Assembly (NCBI GenBank): GCA_017860085.1
Contig: JAFNAJ010000002.1
Span: 1 to 37,202, forward strand
Source: Acidobacteriota bacterium
GTDB lineage: Bacteria > Acidobacteriota > Vicinamibacteria > Vicinamibacterales > JAFNAJ01
DNA length: 37,202 nt
Direction: 5' to 3'
The notes under the pieces were generated by a model. The model ran no database searches and was not told the DNA's origin. It saw only the letters and a list, made by a program, of their open reading frames with translations. Each line of letters opens with the position of its first letter. Positions within the stretch are counted from its first letter, which is position 1. Shown here one piece after another: positions 33,235 to 37,202 of this stretch. Position numbers and translations under genes: made by a program.

Positions 33235-33972
33235 ATGACCACCTCAGCCAGCCGCGTCACCTCCCTCGAGAAGGCGCTCGACGTGTGCGAGGCGCTCAGC
33301 GCGTCGCCAAATGGCTTGTCGGTGGGTGAGGTGGCTCGCGCCGTGGGGCTGCCCAAGGCGACGGTGCACCGGCTGCTTCGCGTGCTCAAGGCTCGCGACT
33401 ATGTCCGCCAGGACGATGACACGAGCCGATACGGCCTGACGCTGAAGATGCTCGACCTGAGCTTCCGGCTCCTCGGGCGCTCGGAGCTGCGGCTGCACGC
33501 GTACCCGGTGGTCCGTGAGCACGTGCTCAAGACATCGCGCCGGGCGTTCGTCGCGGTTCCTGCCAGCGGCGAGGTCACCTACATCTGGGCAGCCGGGCCC
33601 GACAACGTGACGATGCACACCGTGTACGGGCGCGAGATGCCGGGCCATTGCGCGATCTACATCAACGCGACCCAGGCCGCTCGACGGCTGAGCTGCCTTC
33701 GGCTGGACGATTCCCGGCCAGCCGAGGCCGACGCTCCCGTCGTCAGGTTCGGGCCCGACGGCGCCGGAGTCTCGTCGCGCCGACTGAATTGCGCGTGTGC
33801 GCCCGTGCACGACTACACGGGGCGCGAGGTCGCCCGCGTGGGCTTGTTCGGGCACGGCAGCGACGAAGACGCGCTCGTGGGCCGTTTCGGCCGCGATGCG
33901 CGCGAGATCGCTCGCCTGGTTTCATTACGGCTGGGCTACCTGCCGTCGGCGGCGTTGGCCGTCAGCGCGTAG
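33235..33972 (+). CDS. IclR-family transcriptional regulator
   Basis: A 245-residue regulator with an N-terminal winged helix (LEKALDVCEALSASPNGLSVGEVARAVGLPKATVHRLLRVL) and a C-terminal IclR effector-binding domain. In the latter, RAFVAVPASGEVTYIWAAGP, REMPGHCAIYINATQAAR and the late CACAPVHDYTGREVARVGLFG segment line up with family motifs. IclR relatives often sense aromatic acids or their CoA derivatives and control adjacent catabolic genes. The ATG at 33235 gives the usual short tail before the HTH; ATG at 33190 would lie inside the first operator palindrome. It follows the box genes after 117 bases with its own promoter, so control of that operon is plausible but not shown. Confidence 0.92.
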   Translation: MTTSASRVTSLEKALDVCEALSASPNGLSVGEVARAVGLPKATVHRLLRVLKARDYVRQDDDTSRYGLTLKMLDLSFRLLGRSELRLHAYPVVREHVLKTSRRAFVAVPASGEVTYIWAAGPDNVTMHTVYGREMPGHCAIYINATQAARRLSCLRLDDSRPAEADAPVVRFGPDGAGVSSRRLNCACAPVHDYTGREVARVGLFGHGSDEDALVGRFGRDAREIARLVSLRLGYLPSAALAVSA

Positions 33973-34006
33973 CGAGGACCATCGGCCATTCGAGGAGGAC
34001 GACACC

Positions 34007-34267
34007 GTGGCGTACATCATCTGTGAGCCCTGCATCGGCACGAAGGACACGGCCTGCGTGGACGTGTGTCCCGTCGACTGCATCCACCCGCGCAAGGACG
34101 AGCCGGAGTTCCAGACCGCGGAAATGCTCTACATCCACCCCGACGAGTGCATCGACTGCGGCGCGTGCGTGCCAGCCTGCCCGGTTGAGGCGATCTTCGC
34201 CCTCGACGAGGTGCCGGAGAAGTGGAAGAACTTCATCCCGGTGAACGCCGAGTACTACCAGAAGTAG
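34007..34267 (+). CDS. 7Fe ferredoxin ([3Fe-4S][4Fe-4S])
   Basis: A small 86-residue electron carrier. Cys9, Cys17 and Cys58 match the [3Fe-4S] ligand pattern, and Cys21, Cys48, Cys51 and Cys54 the [4Fe-4S] pattern (CX7CX3CP and CX2CX2CX3CP), as in 7Fe ferredoxins of Azotobacter and actinobacterial FdxA type. There is an extra charged loop between the halves (HPRKDEPEF), and Cys25 and Cys6 are additional cysteines. The C-terminal VPEKWKNFIPVNAEYY is typical. The start is GTG at 34007, with GAGGAGG ahead of it; a longer frame upstream belongs to the IclR gene region in another frame. It may pass electrons to BoxB or to the nuoB/nuoI products next to it; neither is proven. Confidence 0.93.
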   Translation: MAYIICEPCIGTKDTACVDVCPVDCIHPRKDEPEFQTAEMLYIHPDECIDCGACVPACPVEAIFALDEVPEKWKNFIPVNAEYYQK

Positions 34268-34317
34268 GGCGGGGTACGTGACGCGGGCCGACGCGCGGTC
34301 TCGCGGGTGAAGCCTGA

Positions 34318-34323
34318 TAGGAT
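34318..34323 (+). promoter_or_regulatory. Putative -10 element for a leaderless nuoB transcript
   Basis: TAGGAT lies 7 bases before the nuoB ATG, and no good Shine-Dalgarno sequence precedes that ATG. It would put the transcription start at the start codon. No -35 is visible, so support is weak. Confidence 0.3.
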
Positions 34324-34330
34324 TGACGCC

Positions 34331-34867
34331 ATGGGTCTCATCGACCACCGGTTTGCCGACAACATCATCACCACCACCGTTGACGACGTGCTCGCGTGGG
34401 CCAGGCAGTCGTCGCTCTGGCCCATGGGCTTCGGCCTCGCCTGTTGTGCCATTGAGATGATGGCGGCTGGCGGGCCTCGATTCGACATTGCCCGGTTTGG
34501 CGCCGAGGTGTTTCGCGCGTCGCCGCGGCAGGCCGACCTGATGATCGTGGCCGGCACGGTGACCAAGAAGATGGCACCCGTCCTGCGGCGGCTGTACGAC
34601 CAGATGGCCGAGCCCAAGTGGGTGATCTCGATGGGCAGTTGCTCGAACGCCGGCGGACCTTTCCCGACCTACAGCGTGCTGCAGGGGGTGGACAAGGTGG
34701 TGCCGGTCGACGTGTACATCTCAGGCTGCCCCCCGCGCCCCGAGGCGCTCTTCTACGGCATCATGCGTCTGCAGGATCGGATCAAGAAGGAGACCGCCGT
34801 GTTGCGCAAGTCGCGGGTGATTCCGGTGGGACAGGCCGAGCCCGTGCTCGTCGAGGACCGGGGGTAA
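34331..34867 (+). CDS. nuoB: NADH-quinone oxidoreductase subunit B
   Basis: A 178-residue NuoB, the complex I connecting subunit that holds cluster N2, the last iron-sulfur centre before quinone. All four ligand cysteines are present: Cys38 and Cys39 (GLACCAIEMM), Cys104 (GSCSNAGG) and Cys133 (SGCPPRPE). The TYSVLQGVDKVVPVDVY stretch is diagnostic. The start is ATG 34331; an upstream in-frame ATG at 34307 is not family-like. nuoI begins 4 bases after its stop. No other complex I gene is in the window, so this is a separated nuoB-nuoI pair; the rest of complex I may be elsewhere, or this may be a second copy. Confidence 0.95.
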   Translation: MGLIDHRFADNIITTTVDDVLAWARQSSLWPMGFGLACCAIEMMAAGGPRFDIARFGAEVFRASPRQADLMIVAGTVTKKMAPVLRRLYDQMAEPKWVISMGSCSNAGGPFPTYSVLQGVDKVVPVDVYISGCPPRPEALFYGIMRLQDRIKKETAVLRKSRVIPVGQAEPVLVEDRG

Positions 34868-34871
34868 CGCC

Positions 34872-35342
34872 ATGTCTGGCCTGAAGCGCCTGCTCCGTTC
34901 GGTGTTCCTCGTCGATCTCGCGAAGGGCCTGCTCCTGACGCTCCGCTACACGCCGAAGCCCGCGTTCACGTTCCAGTACCCCGCGGAGCGGCGACCCGTG
35001 GCGCCGCGGTTCAGGGGTGTGCTCCGACTGCAGGTAGACCCTGAAACAGGTGCGCAAACGTGCATCGTCTGCGACCAGTGCGCCAAGGCCTGCCCGGACG
35101 ACCTCATCGCGCTCGGTGGTCATCGCGAGCCGGGTCAGAAGATCAAGATTCTCGATTACTTCGACTTCAACCTCTCCCGCTGCAGCTTCTGTGGGCTCTG
35201 CTCGGAGGTCTGCCCGACAAAGCCGATCAAGGCGCTCATCATGAGCGAGGATTACGAGCTCGGCAGCTACAGCCGCGCGACCCAGATCCTCAGGGTGGAC
35301 GAGATGTACGACGGGCTTCCCATTGAGCCCTACTCGCGGTAG
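34872..35342 (+). CDS. nuoI: NADH-quinone oxidoreductase subunit I
   Basis: A 156-residue NuoI with two [4Fe-4S] clusters (N6a and N6b) that carry electrons to NuoB in the peripheral arm of complex I. The cysteine sets are Cys64/67/70/74 and Cys104/107/110/114, both CX2CX2CX3CP. The N-terminal amphipathic segment (LAKGLLLTLRYTPKPAFTFQYPAERRPVAPRFRG) is the membrane-surface anchor of the family. It follows nuoB by 4 bases, so the two are one operon. Position and cofactor content leave little doubt about the family; whether it assembles into a standard complex I cannot be judged here. Confidence 0.94.
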   Translation: MSGLKRLLRSVFLVDLAKGLLLTLRYTPKPAFTFQYPAERRPVAPRFRGVLRLQVDPETGAQTCIVCDQCAKACPDDLIALGGHREPGQKIKILDYFDFNLSRCSFCGLCSEVCPTKPIKALIMSEDYELGSYSRATQILRVDEMYDGLPIEPYSR

Positions 35343-35447
35343 ATTGGTCGACACCGTTTCCTGACGACTCGTTGATCAGAGTCCGGCCACGTCCTGCGCG
35401 GCGCACGCCGCGTCGGTCCACCGGCCAGGGTTGGCGGAGGTGAAGTC

Positions 35448-36959
35448 GTGCCCTTTGCCCGTGCGCGCATCCCAACGCTTGCGAGTCTCGGCCTGCTGCT
35501 GGTCGTGGTCGGTTTGAAGGCCGACGTCGGACAGGGGGCCGCGGTCGTTCAGCTCCAGCTTGGACAGTTGCTCGTCACCGAGGGCCGCTACGCCGATGCC
35601 GCCGAGGCCTACGAGCGCGCGTGGCGAGGAGGCGACCGACCGACGCGACTCGAGGCCGGGCGGGGACTGCTCGTCGCGTGGCTGCGCACCGCCGAGTTCA
35701 GGCGCGCGCGCGACCTCTCCGACGAGCTCGTGGCGCTGGCGCCGGCCGATCCGGCGGTGATCGCCCTGCGAGGCGACGCGCTGTGGGCGGCGGGCCAGTT
35801 CGATCTCGCCGAAGCGCGCTATCGAGACGCGCTGACGTTGGCGCCGGGTCAGCCCCGGGCGAGGAACGGTCTCGCCAAGACCCTGGCGGCGCGCAGCCAG
35901 CTGGAGGCCGCCCTCGACGAGGCTTCGGCCGCCGTGACCGCCGCGCCACGAGAAGCCGAGTTTCACCACACCCTCGGCTACCTCTACCAGCGGCTTCGGC
36001 GGTTTCCCGAGGCCGCCACGGCCTACTCGAGCTACATCAACCTCCTGCCGAACAAGGACCGGAGCGAGCAGGCCCTCTGGGCACGCCAGCAGGTGCGCTA
36101 CCTGCAGTCGTTCGGAACGCGGGTGCCCAGCGAGATCGAAGGCGACAGCCCCGACCTGCGGCTCACGATGCCGTTTCGACTGGTGCGCGACAAGATCATC
36201 GTCCAGGCACGGGTCAATGGCGGGGCGCCGTCGAACTTCGTGCTCGACACCGGGGCCGAGCTGACGGTGGTGACCAAGCGCACCGCCGAGCGTGCGGGCA
36301 TCACGCCGATCGTCTACACGCTCAGCGCCGGCGTCGGGCAGGTGGGTCTCCGCGGGCTCCAACTCGGCCGCATGGATTCGTTTCAGATCGGCCCGCTGAC
36401 GCTCACGAACGTGCCGACGCTCATCAAGAACCCCCCGCTCACGGACCTGCCGACTCGCGAGGCTGAGAGCTTCTCCCCGCTGGCCTACGGGCTCTCGGTG
36501 GCGATCGACTACAGGAATCGGGTCCTGACCATCGGCCGGTCGCTCGATGAACAGCCTGCGGCCGTCGAATTGCCGCTGCACCTGCACCGTCTGGCCATGG
36601 TCAAGGGGTTCCTGAACGGCGATCAGCCCGTCCACTTCGTGGTCGACACTGGCGGCGAGGTGATCTCGATCAGTCGAGCGACGCTCGACACGATCGCGGT
36701 GCCACCGGCCGCGCGGCGCATTCCGCTCAAGGTGTACGGCGTCTCGGGCTGGGATCCGAGTGCCTTCCTGCTGCCAGGCATGCACCTGGCGTTCGACGAG
36801 GTCAAGCTGTCCAACTTGCCGGTGGTCGTGCTCGACCTGGGCGCGCCGAGCGTGCTGCTCGGGTTCGAACTCGGCGGCACGGTGGGCCACCGGTTTCTGA
36901 GCAAGTACTCGATCGCGATCGACCTTCAGCGCAGCGTCTTGAGGCTGTCGTCGAGTTGA
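35448..36959 (+). CDS. TPR protein with two retropepsin-like aspartic protease domains
   Basis: A 503-residue exported protein. Residues 1-30 include a hydrophobic signal or anchor (LASLGLLLVVVGL). Residues 30-215 are TPR-like helices (GRYADAAEAYERAW, GQFDLAEARYRDAL, FPEAATAYSSYI). Two aspartic-protease-like domains follow: the first with NFVLDTGAELTVV (Asp267) and the second with HFVVDTGGEVISI (Asp400). Each ends in a retropepsin-like strand pair (AIDYRNRVLTIG; AIDLQRSVLRLS). Retropepsins normally work as dimers of one DTG domain, so two DTG copies in one chain suggest an internal pseudo-dimer like pepsin. The start is GTG 35448 with GGAGG 7 bases before it. Substrate unknown; the envelope location is inferred. 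Confidence 0.83.
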   Translation: MPFARARIPTLASLGLLLVVVGLKADVGQGAAVVQLQLGQLLVTEGRYADAAEAYERAWRGGDRPTRLEAGRGLLVAWLRTAEFRRARDLSDELVALAPADPAVIALRGDALWAAGQFDLAEARYRDALTLAPGQPRARNGLAKTLAARSQLEAALDEASAAVTAAPREAEFHHTLGYLYQRLRRFPEAATAYSSYINLLPNKDRSEQALWARQQVRYLQSFGTRVPSEIEGDSPDLRLTMPFRLVRDKIIVQARVNGGAPSNFVLDTGAELTVVTKRTAERAGITPIVYTLSAGVGQVGLRGLQLGRMDSFQIGPLTLTNVPTLIKNPPLTDLPTREAESFSPLAYGLSVAIDYRNRVLTIGRSLDEQPAAVELPLHLHRLAMVKGFLNGDQPVHFVVDTGGEVISISRATLDTIAVPPAARRIPLKVYGVSGWDPSAFLLPGMHLAFDEVKLSNLPVVVLDLGAPSVLLGFELGGTVGHRFLSKYSIAIDLQRSVLRLSSS

Positions 36960-36962
36960 CCC

Positions 36963-37005
36963 GCAGCCCTCGGCGATCAGCGGTCAGCTGACGGCGGAGG
37001 GCTGC
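36963..37005. terminator. Bidirectional terminator-like inverted repeat between convergent genes
   Basis: GCAGCCCTC (36963-36971) and GAGGGCTGC (36997-37005) form a perfect 9-base stem. The 25-base interior contains the palindrome GTCAGCTGAC (36983-36992). It separates the protease gene (+) from the outer-membrane protein gene (-), as expected for a shared terminator. No T-run flanks it. Confidence 0.6.
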
Positions 37006-37022
37006 GCACGTCGCCTGCGCGA

Positions 37023-37202
37023 CTAGAAGTCGTAGCCGATCCAGAACTTGAACTGGACCTTGCGGAATTCCTCGCTGCCGCCGTAGTACGCGAACACCGC
37101 GTCTTCCCACTCCTTGTTGAACATCGTGCGCCACGCCCAGTCGAAGTGCATGGGGAAGCCGAGCACCGCGGTGGTGAGGCCGATGCCGTACGAGGCGCGC
37201 GC
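37023..37202 (-). CDS. Outer-membrane beta-barrel protein, C-terminal fragment
   Basis: The last 59 residues of a protein that continues beyond the window end. Reading from 37202 the sequence begins ARASYGIGLTTAVLGFPMHF, continues through DWAWRTMFNKEW and ends KVQFKFWIGYDF before a TAG stop. Alternating hydrophobic strands and a terminal Phe are the signature recognised by the BAM machinery. The ending resembles surface-antigen (BamA/TamA-like) or beta-propeller-barrel fusion proteins. Only the C-terminus is available, so the exact family cannot be fixed. It is convergent with the aspartic protease gene. Confidence 0.72.
   Translation of the reverse strand, partial: ARASYGIGLTTAVLGFPMHFDWAWRTMFNKEWEDAVFAYYGGSEEFRKVQFKFWIGYDF

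Overview
This 37.2 kb window is a densely coded, very GC-rich chromosomal segment (by eye roughly two thirds G+C, not computed). It shows no phage, plasmid, insertion-sequence, CRISPR, tRNA or rRNA signature. The gene mix suggests a free-living, respiring, diderm heterotroph: LemA and DUF4097 lipoproteins, an outer-membrane beta-barrel, PilZ proteins, paired MacB-type permeases, a homodimeric-type pyruvate dehydrogenase and a box benzoyl-CoA pathway. Together they fit an Acidobacteriota of the Vicinamibacteria type or a similar soil bacterium; this is an inference from gene content and style, not a phylogenetic placement.

Layout. 1-8464: a molybdopterin oxidoreductase (-) diverges from a plus-strand run of a periplasmic adaptor, two MacB/FtsX-type permeases with no ATPase beside them, a type II NADH dehydrogenase and a DUF3810 membrane metalloprotease-like protein that seems to lack a normal start codon. 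8459-16888: mostly minus strand. A probable operon (GNAT acetyltransferase, PilZ, ispG, PilZ, DUF4097 lipoprotein) starts from a perfect TATAAT at 11992-11997. Upstream of it lie a radical SAM protein with an odd cysteine spacing (own TATAAT at 13312-13317), a secreted hypothetical, a DinB protein and a Rieske oxygenase. A Pat-like GNAT (+) and a LemA protein (-) follow.

17163-25199: aceE-aceF-lpd encode a complete pyruvate dehydrogenase complex. A c-type cytochrome lipoprotein follows, then (minus strand) a family 5-like uracil-DNA glycosylase and lipA, whose product makes the lipoyl cofactor AceF needs. 25270-27669 is a penicillin-acylase-family Ntn hydrolase, divergent from lipA.

27736-33972: a catabolic unit with a strong, apparently leaderless promoter: boxC, boxB, a kynureninase-like PLP enzyme, a 3-hydroxyacyl-CoA dehydrogenase and an IclR regulator with two palindromes at its own promoter. 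boxA, boxD and a benzoate-CoA ligase are not in the window. 34007-35342: a 7Fe ferredoxin, then nuoB and nuoI without the rest of complex I. 35448-36959: a TPR protein fused to two retropepsin-like DTG domains. 37023-37202: the C-terminus of an outer-membrane barrel protein.

The most unusual structure is a dispersed repeat family at 1-89, 24155-24212 and 29461-29623. It is built from heptamers close to TTGGTTC with interspersed GTNC tetramers and a TGGTCCGT octamer in every arm. Two copies are arranged as large imperfect inverted repeats. One lies inside the box operon between boxC and boxB, and one overlaps the start region of the uracil-DNA glycosylase gene. No stretch longer than 300 bases lacks a gene; the largest gap is 16889-17162.
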